Source: Paenibacillus macerans (lineage in GTDB: Bacteria > Bacillota > Bacilli > Paenibacillales > Paenibacillaceae). From it: 64,000 nucleotides of DNA. Under the pieces are notes generated by a model. The model made no database searches. It saw only the letters and a list, made by a program, of their open reading frames with translations, and was not told the origin of the DNA. The first letter of the stretch is position 1; each line of letters begins with the position of its first letter. The position numbers and the translations under genes are program-made. Below, in pieces: positions 17,081 through 24,548 of the stretch. The DNA is taken from contig NZ_JAMBOE010000001.1 in the NCBI RefSeq assembly GCF_023715465.1, positions 372,001-436,000 on the forward strand, read 5' to 3'.

Positions 17081-18062
17081 GAAAGACGCCGGAAAACACG
17101 ATCCGCACCGTCGTTCCATGGCCGGCCCGGGACTCCAGCTCCACCCGGTGCCCCAATTTGCCGCAGATCTGTTTGACAAGGTACAGACCCATCCCGGTGG
17201 ATTCCTGGAAGCTTCGTCCGTTTTCCCCGGTAAAATAGGCGTCAAACACCCGCGGCAGATCGCTCTCCGGAATGCCCACGCCTTCGTCGGCAATCTCCAG
17301 CACCGCCTCGCGCCCCCGGGCAAACCCGCGGAAGCGGATTTTGCCGTTTTCCTCAGTCGTATACCGCACGGCGTTAGTTACGATTTGCGTCAGCACGAAC
17401 GACAGCCATTTCTCGTCGGATGCGATCGTTAGCTTTTCTTCCATTTCGATGACCGGAAACACTTTGCGCCGGATGAACAGGCGTTTTTGCGCTGAAACCA
17501 GCGACCTCACAAGCTGCTCCAAATCAAGCGTTTCGACCAGAAAATCATGCTCAAACGTGTCCAAACGGGCGGTATACAATACCATCTCCAAGCCTTTGCG
17601 CAGCCGGTCCACCTCATCGCCGATCGCTACCGCTTTGGGGTCGTCGTCGTTTTGCACCATCAAATGAATCACGGACAAAGGCGTCTTCATCTGATGCACC
17701 CACTGGTTGATGAAGTGCCGATGTCCCTCGATTTTGCTCTGCTGCTCACTGATTTCCGCCAAGTAATAACGGTGCTGCGTTTTCAGCAGCTGCTGCAAAT
17801 TGTCGGACAACGGCGAGCCCGGCTCTACTTCGCCAAACCCGCGTATCGCCGCGCGCGGCTCCTCCAGCCGGCGGTAAAACGTCCGGTTCGTTACATAGCG
17901 GAAAACGAGATAAGCGGCCAGCAAGCAAGTGCTCAGCAGCGCGGCGTACAAGCTGATCGTCAAATGGCGGTAACCGTCCAGCCAGTAAACAAGCGTGATC
18001 ACAATGAGTTGCAGCACATAAACCACAATCAGCGGACGTTGCTCCCGCATAAACAGGCGCAT
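17058..18062 (-). CDS. BceS-like intramembrane-sensing histidine kinase
   Basis: The 334-residue kinase has two N-terminal membrane helices (about 11-28 and 36-55) joined by only a few extracytoplasmic residues, the hallmark of kinases that receive the signal from a BceB permease. The phosphorylated histidine is about His123 in INQWVHQMKTPLSVIHL. The ATPase domain shows TNAVRYT, DEGVGIPE and GMGLYLVKQI. It starts 3 bp after the regulator gene, so the two are coupled. Its last codons overlap the proposed BceR operator. Confidence 0.93.
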   Translation of the reverse strand: MRLFMREQRPLIVVYVLQLIVITLVYWLDGYRHLTISLYAALLSTCLLAAYLVFRYVTNRTFYRRLEEPRAAIRGFGEVEPGSPLSDNLQQLLKTQHRYYLAEISEQQSKIEGHRHFINQWVHQMKTPLSVIHLMVQNDDDPKAVAIGDEVDRLRKGLEMVLYTARLDTFEHDFLVETLDLEQLVRSLVSAQKRLFIRRKVFPVIEMEEKLTIASDEKWLSFVLTQIVTNAVRYTTEENGKIRFRGFARGREAVLEIADEGVGIPESDLPRVFDAYFTGENGRSFQESTGMGLYLVKQICGKLGHRVELESRAGHGTTVRIVFSGVFQSYNPVR

Positions 18063-18065
18063 GCC

Positions 18066-18761
18066 CTATCCCCCCCAGTTCGGCACCAGCCGGTAGCCTT
18101 GGCCGCGCACGGTTTGCAGCGCATCGTCGATACCCAACGCGGACAGCTTTTTCCGCACCCGGGTGACGTAAACGTTCAGCGTGTTGTCGTCGACAAAAGC
18201 CTGGTCGTCCCATATTTTCTCAAGCAGCCGGTCGCGGCTGACCACCTGTTCGCTTTTGCTCAGCAGTTCATCCAATATTTTCATTTCGGTCAGACTAAGC
18301 TCCACCCGGTTCTCGCCCAGGCTGAGTTGAAGCCGGTCGCGGTCCAGGCGCAAGCCGGCCGCCGTTACGTGGCGTTCATTCCCGTTTCCGGCGTACGTTC
18401 CGTATGCGCGGCGCAATTGGCTTTTGATTTTGGCGATCACGATGTCGTAATCAAACGGTTTGGTGATATAGTCGTCCCCGCCGTTTTCCAGCGCCATCAC
18501 CTGATCCATCTTTCCTTCCCTCGCCGATAAAAACACGATCGGGCAGGTGGATAAGTTGCGGATCTGGCGGCACCAGTAATACCCGTCATATTTCGGCAGG
18601 TTCACGTCCAGCAGCACGAGATGGGGAGCGTAGCGCTCGAACTCTTCTTTCACCGCGCCGAAATCCGTTACCGCAAAAGTGCTGTAGCCAAACTTGTGCA
18701 AATATTGCTCCAGCAAGACTACAAGCTGCTTGTCATCCTCGACGATAAATATTTTAAACAT
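18066..18761 (-). CDS. BceR-like OmpR-family response regulator
   Basis: The 231-residue regulator has a receiver domain (acidic pocket VEDD at 7-10, phosphorylated Asp52 in LLDVNLPKYDG, Lys in ITKPFDYD near 102) and a C-terminal winged-helix domain (LTEMKILDELLSKSEQVVSR, then VYVTRVRKKLSALG). The start at 18761 follows AAGGAG; a longer frame to 18884 runs into an upstream terminator and is unlikely. It probably activates bceAB from the dyad at 17063-17076. It is the first gene of the bce cluster. Confidence 0.93.
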   Translation of the reverse strand: MFKIFIVEDDKQLVVLLEQYLHKFGYSTFAVTDFGAVKEEFERYAPHLVLLDVNLPKYDGYYWCRQIRNLSTCPIVFLSAREGKMDQVMALENGGDDYITKPFDYDIVIAKIKSQLRRAYGTYAGNGNERHVTAAGLRLDRDRLQLSLGENRVELSLTEMKILDELLSKSEQVVSRDRLLEKIWDDQAFVDDNTLNVYVTRVRKKLSALGIDDALQTVRGQGYRLVPNWGG

Positions 18762-18829
18762 CGATCGATTCTCCTTTTTAGCAAAACCTACTTTTGCATT
18801 GTAACAAATTCGCGCTATGAAAAGAAAAT

Positions 18830-18864
18830 AGAGAGATTCCCGCCCCTTGGGCAAAAATCTCTCT
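18830..18864 (-). terminator. Terminator after the multi-module membrane protein gene
   Basis: AGAGAGATT and AATCTCTCT form a 9-bp stem. On the minus strand it is followed by ATTTTCTTTTC. It separates the sigma-factor operon from the bce cluster. Confidence 0.6.
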
Positions 18865-18870
18865 CGTCTA

Positions 18871-19962
18871 TCACAAATCTTCACCGCTCCAGATAGGGTC
18901 CCGCCGCTTCGGTTTGAGCAGCAGTTTCAATCCGCCGCCGATTAGAAACACGGCCACAAAGAGCGGGCGCAAATATTCGCGAATCCGGCTGTGAAGCCTA
19001 AGCTCGGGGAAATGGGCGTCGATTGCCGGTACGATCAGTTCCATGCCGATAAAATAAATCCCCAGCACGATCAGAACGATGCCCAGCAAATGCTGATGAT
19101 TCCCCCCGGTTTCAATAAGCGGCCGGTCCTCCATCGGCAAAATGCCGTATCGGCTCGTTTGCTGCAGGCCGTCAAAAAAGCAATAAAACCAAATAATCGG
19201 AATGAGGAACAGAAATACCGACAACCGCAGTATGTCGATGATGTAGAAGCTCCCCAAGAACAGCACCATCATTTGCAGCCCGCGTTTTTGCAGCCCCAGG
19301 TACATTTGGCCGGCGCCAGGGAAAGCGGACAGCAGCGTGGCCAGCACTTTGCTGCGGCGCCCTTCGATCCGCCCGGATTCCCAATCGTCCAGCAAAGTAC
19401 GGTCCACGAGCATTTCCCCGGCCAGCTTCCGGTGCACCAGCTGCACCGCATCAAACATGGCGTAGAGCCAAATGATCGGCAGTAGGCCCAAAAACAGCAG
19501 AAATCCCGATTCATGGGTAACCCCTGAAACGAAAATCAAGACCGTAATCAATCCGAAAAAAGCGACCAGAAACGACAAGCCCCGCTGCATCAGCCCAAGC
19601 TGAAAATGCCCCAAGCCCGGCACGAACGACAGCAGGATCGTGAAAAATTTTTCCGACTCCCGCCCCTCTCCGGACATCTGCCGCATATGATCGCGATAAG
19701 CCTTCACTTCCGCCGGCTCGCGAACCATGGAAATGAGCAGATCGGCCATCGAAATCAGCCAAAGAACGACCGTCAAAATAAAGGTTACCTGCGCCAAATC
19801 CTCAGCACCGGTCATGAGCGCCACTGTAAAACCAAACAGCGATCCTCCAAAAAAGCAAACTGAATAAAAAACTCCCCTCCCCCGGTTCCCCCAATATAAA
19901 TGACCCAAGCCCGGAATAAAATTCAAAAGCAAACCGAGCAGCCGATTGCGGTCATACGGCAT
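18871..19962 (-). CDS. Polytopic membrane protein with three TM2-like modules
   Basis: The 363-residue protein contains three copies of a short glycine-rich turn plus helices: FIPGLGHLYWGNRGRG near residue 14, FVPGLGHFQLGLMQRG near 113, and AFPGAGQMYLGLQKRG near 215. Each is followed by a hydrophobic hairpin, as in TM2/DUF5683 proteins. The C-terminus has further helices and a basic tail. Function is unknown. It lies downstream of the ECF sigma and anti-sigma genes (30 bp after the latter), so it may be part of the regulon or of the signal-transduction unit at the membrane. The repeated structure implies internal duplication. Confidence 0.7.
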   Translation of the reverse strand: MPYDRNRLLGLLLNFIPGLGHLYWGNRGRGVFYSVCFFGGSLFGFTVALMTGAEDLAQVTFILTVVLWLISMADLLISMVREPAEVKAYRDHMRQMSGEGRESEKFFTILLSFVPGLGHFQLGLMQRGLSFLVAFFGLITVLIFVSGVTHESGFLLFLGLLPIIWLYAMFDAVQLVHRKLAGEMLVDRTLLDDWESGRIEGRRSKVLATLLSAFPGAGQMYLGLQKRGLQMMVLFLGSFYIIDILRLSVFLFLIPIIWFYCFFDGLQQTSRYGILPMEDRPLIETGGNHQHLLGIVLIVLGIYFIGMELIVPAIDAHFPELRLHSRIREYLRPLFVAVFLIGGGLKLLLKPKRRDPIWSGEDL

Positions 19963-19992
19963 GTTTATTCATCCTTTCATCTGTTTGAATGT

Positions 19993-20439
19993 TTATCTCT
20001 TCCATTTATCAAGCCAGCCCGCGGCGGCATCCATCATTTGCCGGCTGATCGAAGCGTCCTGCGAACGGTTCAAGTCCATCATATGGTTCGCGCTGGCGGC
20101 AAGCCGGTCAAAAAAGCCGCCGCTAAGCAGCAACGCGGTAACGGACGCGGCGATCACATAATGAAACAGAGGATGTCTGCTCCAGCGTTTGGCCTGCTTA
20201 TCCATGTGCGGCTGCGGCTCCGTTTCCGGCAGCGCCGCGAGCACGCTTCGCATAAACATGCGCTCGTCCACAGGTTTCGGCAGCTCCTGTTCGAGGGATG
20301 ACAAAGCTTCCGCGTAAGCGGCAAAAGCCTCCTCATCGCCGAGCAGCAGCGCCTCCATCCGCTCCGCCTTCCCGGCGCCTACGTTCCCGTGAATATAATC
20401 GAGCCACAGCCGGCGATCCATTTCCTTCTCCGCGCTCAT
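19993..20439 (-). CDS. Putative membrane-bound anti-sigma factor
   Basis: The 148-residue protein has a soluble N-terminal region (RRLWLDYIHGNVGAGKAERM, with acidic helices), one membrane helix near residues 92-110 (YVIAASVTALLLSGGFF) and a short external tail. Position gives the role: its ATG overlaps the sigma gene's stop as ATGA (20436-20439), the usual coupling of ECF sigma and anti-sigma genes. No HxxxCxxC zinc motif is present, unlike the anti-sigma at 61.6 kb, so it is not a ZAS-type protein by sequence. The start at 20439 gives 7-8 bases from AGGAGG. Confidence 0.65.
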   Translation of the reverse strand: MSAEKEMDRRLWLDYIHGNVGAGKAERMEALLLGDEEAFAAYAEALSSLEQELPKPVDERMFMRSVLAALPETEPQPHMDKQAKRWSRHPLFHYVIAASVTALLLSGGFFDRLAASANHMMDLNRSQDASISRQMMDAAAGWLDKWKR

Positions 20440-20984
20440 CCCCATCCCTCCTTTGTCCAATGCCGGCGTATGTATGCCCTTGCCCGGTACAGCCGTGATT
20501 CCACCGTTTTTACCGCAAGACTCAGGTCCGCGGCAATTTGTTCATGGCTTTTTCCCTTCAAATAAAACTCCGTCACGATTTCGCGGTGTCCCGCCGGAAG
20601 CTCGGCGATTTTGCGGTGAAGCTCCAGGCTTCGTTCCGCATCCACCAATTTAAGCAAAATCTCGTCATCCTGAACGTGGAGCTTTACAGCCAGGTCGGCC
20701 GGATCCCATTGCTCTTCCTTACGGCGGTCGCGGCGCCGCTTCAGATCGATCGCCTTGTTGACGGCGATCCGCGTCATCCAGGTTTTAAGCCCCTGGGACC
20801 TGTATTCCGGGAGAGATTTATAGATTTGCAGGAAGGTTTCCTGAGCGGCGTCCTCCGCTTCTTTGGCATCATGCAGCACCGAGTAAGTTACGCGGTAGAT
20901 GTAGGTTCCATACTCTTGAACCAGCCAGCGGAACACGCTGCGATCCCCCTGCCGGAATCTTAAAATAAACGATGCTTCGTCAAT
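20436..20984 (-). CDS. ECF-family RNA polymerase sigma factor (possible ATT start)
   Basis: The product has sigma region 2 (YSVLHDAKEAEDAAQETFLQIYKSL, then MTRIAVNKAIDLKRR) and region 4 (ELPAGHREIVTEFYLKGKSHEQIA, then LAVKTVESRLYRARA), typical of group 4 sigma factors that redirect RNA polymerase to envelope-stress promoters. Only a GTG at 21038 is available as a conventional start, with no ribosome site; a strong GGGAGGAGGGG lies inside that frame and points to an ATT at 20984, giving 182 residues and an N-terminus of normal ECF length (DEASFILRFRQGD). It heads the operon with the anti-sigma and membrane protein. Confidence 0.85.
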   Translation of the reverse strand: MDEASFILRFRQGDRSVFRWLVQEYGTYIYRVTYSVLHDAKEAEDAAQETFLQIYKSLPEYRSQGLKTWMTRIAVNKAIDLKRRRDRRKEEQWDPADLAVKLHVQDDEILLKLVDAERSLELHRKIAELPAGHREIVTEFYLKGKSHEQIAADLSLAVKTVESRLYRARAYIRRHWTKEGWG

Positions 20985-21053
20985 CGCTCTCCCCTCCTCC
21001 CTAACAATAGACGTTTGCCGCCCATCCTGCCCCTGCACTCTTTTTTAAATTAA

Positions 21054-21065
21054 CGTTTGCAAACG
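21054..21065. promoter_or_regulatory. Palindrome upstream of the ECF sigma gene
   Basis: CGTTTGCAAACG is a perfect 12-bp palindrome about 70 bp upstream of the proposed sigma start, in an otherwise AT-rich intergenic region. It resembles LacI-family operator halves, but no regulator gene is adjacent. Confidence 0.35.
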
Positions 21066-21225
21066 CTGATTTTCTACAATTTTATTGCATTATTATTTAT
21101 ATGTAAGATTATCTAACGCACAAAACGATCGAACCATATGATTCTTTATGTTTAATCCAAAGAAAATAAATGATAAATGTATGAAAACACGCCGTTTAAT
21201 CGCTTACATCAAGCTATAAGTGTTT

Positions 21226-21242
21226 TGGCAAATAATATGACA
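21226..21242 (+). promoter_or_regulatory. Candidate GlnR/TnrA box upstream of asparaginase
   Basis: TGGCAAATAATATGACA matches the TGTNANAWWWTMTNACA consensus at every defined position except the third. It is 90 bp upstream of an asparaginase gene; in B. subtilis the related ansZ gene is TnrA-activated. Confidence 0.5.
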
Positions 21243-21331
21243 TCAATCTATAATCATTTCAAGTTAACACTAAATACGTCACTTTATATTACATGTTGTT
21301 AACTTGACCACACATCTTGGAGGCTGATCAA

Positions 21332-22492
21332 ATGAAGAAATGGAATTACCGCAATTTAAAAACATTTTTGGTTGCCGGACTCGCCGTAACCGCCCTGCTT
21401 CCCAATCTGTACCTGTCCCCCGCTTCCGCTGCCGAAGCGGCCGTAAACGGTACGGTGGCAGCCGAAGCCGCCAAAGAGTTGCCCAAAGTCCAGGTGATCG
21501 CCACCGGCGGGACGCTCGCCGGATTATCCACGGATAAAACGAGCTTCCAGACCTATAAAGCCGGCTCGCTGCCGATCGCCGATCTGGTATCTTCCCTCCC
21601 GAATAAAGACCAAATCGCCGAAGTCTCCACCTATCAATTCGGCAATTCCGGGTCCAGCGCCTATACGATTGAGCAATTATACGATTTGTCCTTAAAAGTT
21701 GACGAAGCGCTCAAAACCCAAGACGGTGTTGTAGTAACGAGCGGAACGGATACGATGGAGGAAATCGCTTATTTTCTTGATCTGACCGTACGCAGTCCGA
21801 AGCCGGTTGTCGTCACCGGATCAATGAGACCGTGGACCGTGATCGGCACGGACGCGCCGGCCAATCTATATAACGCGATCAAGCTCGCCGCCAGCGGCAA
21901 AACGAAATATTTCGGCACCGTGCTGATGCTGAACGACGAATTCCATGCCGCCCGCGATGTAACCAAAACGAACTCCTACCGGACCGACACCTTCGTTACA
22001 CCGGAGATCGGGGCTCTTGGATATATCGACGAAAACAACATCCGCGTGTACCGCGCCCCCTTCCGGGCGTTGAAATCCGCAGGCGAATGGGCCACCCCGT
22101 TTGACCTGGGCAAAATCTCCAAAACGGATCTTGCCAAGGTCGAAATCGCCTACTCCTATCAGGATGCCGGCCCCGGAGCGATCAGTGGTTTTGTGGCGGG
22201 TGGAGCCAAAGGAATCGTCACCGCCGGAACAGGCGCAGGCGGCATTTCCAAAGCGATGAGCGAAGAGCGTAAAGCCGCGATCGAAAAAGGCGTCATGTTC
22301 GTCACGACGACTCGTACCGGCTCGGGCAGCAACTACTCGAGCGGAGACGGTATCATCGCCGGCGACAACTTGAACGCGGCGCACGCCCGCATCCTGCTCT
22401 TGCTTTGCTTGTCCTTCTCAGGCGACTTCGATACGGTCAAAAACTGGTTCACAACGATCGGCTACGGGCAGATCGAACTTCCGGAAAAATAA
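21332..22492 (+). CDS. Secreted type II L-asparaginase
   Basis: The 386-residue protein hydrolyses L-asparagine to aspartate and ammonia. It has a signal peptide (KKWNYRNLKT, then a hydrophobic core, with a cleavage site near ASAA at 31-34) and a short Ala-rich linker, so it acts outside the membrane. The catalytic motifs are VIATGGTLAG (Thr58) and VVTSGTDTMEE near residue 135. The ATG at 21332 follows TTGGAGG. The gene is monocistronic, ends at a strong terminator, and has a nitrogen-control-like box upstream. It is close to B. subtilis AnsZ in type; high-affinity type II is inferred from the signal peptide. Confidence 0.93.
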   Translation: MKKWNYRNLKTFLVAGLAVTALLPNLYLSPASAAEAAVNGTVAAEAAKELPKVQVIATGGTLAGLSTDKTSFQTYKAGSLPIADLVSSLPNKDQIAEVSTYQFGNSGSSAYTIEQLYDLSLKVDEALKTQDGVVVTSGTDTMEEIAYFLDLTVRSPKPVVVTGSMRPWTVIGTDAPANLYNAIKLAASGKTKYFGTVLMLNDEFHAARDVTKTNSYRTDTFVTPEIGALGYIDENNIRVYRAPFRALKSAGEWATPFDLGKISKTDLAKVEIAYSYQDAGPGAISGFVAGGAKGIVTAGTGAGGISKAMSEERKAAIEKGVMFVTTTRTGSGSNYSSGDGIIAGDNLNAAHARILLLLCLSFSGDFDTVKNWFTTIGYGQIELPEK

Positions 22493-22493
22493 C

Positions 22494-22536
22494 AAAACCG
22501 CCCCGAACAAAAGGCAAGACGTTCGGGGCGGTTTTT
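22494..22536. terminator. Bidirectional terminator between asparaginase and the siderophore-binding gene
   Basis: AAAACCGCCCCGAAC (22494-22508) pairs perfectly with GTTCGGGGCGGTTTT (22521-22535), giving a 15-bp stem with T and A tracts on both sides between convergent genes. Confidence 0.95.
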
Positions 22537-22538
22537 GA

Positions 22539-23510
22539 CTATTTAGTAAACAGCTGCTCCGCGTCATCCAAAGCCATATCCTGGCCGAGGGACGAGTAAT
22601 CCAGCCATTTTTGGCCGTCCAGCACATAAACGTGCTTTTGTTTGACCGCTTTTAAATTTTGCCAAACCGCGTTTTTCTCCAGTTCCGCAAAATTGGCGGC
22701 CGCTTCATTGCCTTTGCTGACGATCACAAATATCGCGTCGGCATCAAAATCCGGCAGTACCTCTTTGGAAATCACTTCATAAGGCTCATCAGCGGAAATC
22801 TTCTCCACGCCGTCCGCCATGTGGAGCCCCAGATCCTTAAACAGGATCGGGCCAAGCGGTCTGGCGGTGCTCATCACGCGCAATTCCTTGGCGGTCATGC
22901 GAATCGCCATGACTTTGGCGTTTTCGCCCAGTTTGGCTTTGATCTTTTCGCTTACCCGCTGCGCTTTGGCATCGTAGCCGGCGATAAAGCTCTCCGCTTC
23001 AGCCTCGCGGCCGACGTATCCGGCGATTTGCTTTAAATGATCGCGCCATGTACCCTCGTCCATGTTTATGGAAATCGTAGGCGCAATTTTCTCGAATTTG
23101 GCGAGGTCCGCCCCCGAGTATACTGAATCGATAAAAATGTAGTCCGGTTTGCTGGCCAGCAGCGCTTCCATATCCGGGTCGGCAACGGCGCCGTATTTAA
23201 CCGTCCCTTCCAGCTGCTCCTTCACATGAGGCAGAAAATCCTTCACATCCCCGCCGATGACCGAACCAACCGGCTTAACCCCCAGGGCCAGCAAATTGTT
23301 CGTAATATGGATGGACATCGAAGCGATTTTGGCTGTCGCGGGATCGATGACGAGTTCGCCGCCGGACGAAGACTGTCCGTCACCTTCCAAGTTGCCGCTT
23401 GCGGCCGGCTGGCCCTCCGTGGACGAAGCCGGCGCGGCAGTACCGCCGCAGGCCGTAAGCACCCCCATGATGAACACCAAAGCAAGCAGTACACTAAACA
23501 TTTTTTTCAT
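22539..23510 (-). CDS. Iron-siderophore ABC transporter substrate-binding lipoprotein
   Basis: The 323-residue protein has a lipoprotein signal peptide with lipobox LTACGG (cysteine near residue 21), an Ala/Ser/Gly linker, and a FecB/FhuD-type periplasmic-binding domain (KIASMSIHITNNLLALGVKPVG; LLASKPDYIFID; GPILFKDLGLHM). It should capture a ferric siderophore at the cell surface and deliver it to the two permeases encoded upstream. It is the third gene of the minus-strand operon, 24 bp after the second permease gene, and is presumably Fur-regulated. No ATPase gene is in the operon; one must be supplied from elsewhere. Confidence 0.9.
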   Translation of the reverse strand: MKKMFSVLLALVFIMGVLTACGGTAAPASSTEGQPAASGNLEGDGQSSSGGELVIDPATAKIASMSIHITNNLLALGVKPVGSVIGGDVKDFLPHVKEQLEGTVKYGAVADPDMEALLASKPDYIFIDSVYSGADLAKFEKIAPTISINMDEGTWRDHLKQIAGYVGREAEAESFIAGYDAKAQRVSEKIKAKLGENAKVMAIRMTAKELRVMSTARPLGPILFKDLGLHMADGVEKISADEPYEVISKEVLPDFDADAIFVIVSKGNEAAANFAELEKNAVWQNLKAVKQKHVYVLDGQKWLDYSSLGQDMALDDAEQLFTK

Positions 23511-23534
23511 ATTCCAAGAAGACCTCCCGATAAT

Positions 23535-24548
23535 CTATTCATGTTTGGAGCGAAACAGCAAATAAAGAAAATAAGGCCCGCCGATCAGCGATACGACCAC
23601 CCCGGCCGGAATGGAAACAGGCTGGAACAAAGCTCTTCCGACCGTATCCGCACCGGTCAGAACAATGACGCCGATCAGCGCGGCCAATGGCAGGAAATGA
23701 CGATGCGCCGGACCTGCCAGCCGTTTGGCGATATGCGGGGCGATCAGGCCGATAAAGCCGATGCCGCCTACCGTGGCCACGCTGATGCAGGATAAAGCGA
23801 CCGCCAGCAGCAGGAGCATCAAACGCTTGGGCGTCAGCTTCGTGCCGACGCCGACCGCCAGTTCGTCTCCCAGCCCAAACGCGTCCATCGTACGGGAATG
23901 GAAATAGACGATCGGCGTCAGAATGACGATCCAGGGCAGCAAGGTCCAGACATGCACCCACTCCCTCCCCCAGACGCTTCCCGCCAGCCAGCGCGCCGTA
24001 AACGTGTAGGTCGTTTCATCCAGATGAAGCGACAACATCAGCGTCAGAGCGCCGAGCCCCGCACCGATGCATATTCCTACCAATATCAAGCGGATCGGAA
24101 TGATTCCGCGGTGCCGGTCGTAAGCAAACGCAAAAATGATCAGCGCGGCGATCAGACCGCCAGCGAAGGTGAACAGCGGAATAAGCAAGGATACAGGACC
24201 TTCCATCGTCCGAAAAAAAGAAACAAACACGATCAAGCCAAACGCCGCGCCGGAATGAATGCCGAGGATCCCGGGATCGGCCAGCGCATTGCGCGATATC
24301 CCCTGCAGAACGGCCCCCGCCACGCTCAAACCCGCTCCTGCCAGGATCGTGATGATGATTCGCGGCAGCCTGTAATCGAAGAGAATCAAATTGTCTTCCG
24401 CCGTGCCGTTGCCGAACAGCGTCCGAATCACCGCCACGGGCGACAAACGGATCGTTCCGGTATTGATGCTGATCAGCACCACCGCGGCCGCAATTCCAAG
24501 CAAAATAATGCCCGCCGCCACAGCGCGCCGCAAACGTTTTGCCGCCAT
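23535..24548 (-). CDS. FecCD-family siderophore ABC permease (second)
   Basis: The 337-residue polytopic protein is a BtuC/FecCD permease: RLPRIIITILAGAGLSVAGAVLQGISRNALADPGILGIHSGA is family-typical (residues about 61-100), and GFIGLIAPHIAKRLAGPAHR near residue 250 is the ATPase-coupling region. It forms the membrane channel with the other permease. Its ATG begins directly after the stop of the upstream permease gene (no intervening base). Compared with B. subtilis FhuB/FhuG pairs it is the FhuG-like partner, but substrate is not defined by sequence. Confidence 0.93.
   Translation of the reverse strand: MAAKRLRRAVAAGIILLGIAAAVVLISINTGTIRLSPVAVIRTLFGNGTAEDNLILFDYRLPRIIITILAGAGLSVAGAVLQGISRNALADPGILGIHSGAAFGLIVFVSFFRTMEGPVSLLIPLFTFAGGLIAALIIFAFAYDRHRGIIPIRLILVGICIGAGLGALTLMLSLHLDETTYTFTARWLAGSVWGREWVHVWTLLPWIVILTPIVYFHSRTMDAFGLGDELAVGVGTKLTPKRLMLLLLAVALSCISVATVGGIGFIGLIAPHIAKRLAGPAHRHFLPLAALIGVIVLTGADTVGRALFQPVSIPAGVVVSLIGGPYFLYLLFRSKHE

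Noticed and set aside
21038..21317. LexA site in the asparaginase/sigma gap
   Set aside because: The CGTTTGCAAACG palindrome lacks the GAAC-N4-GTTC spacing.
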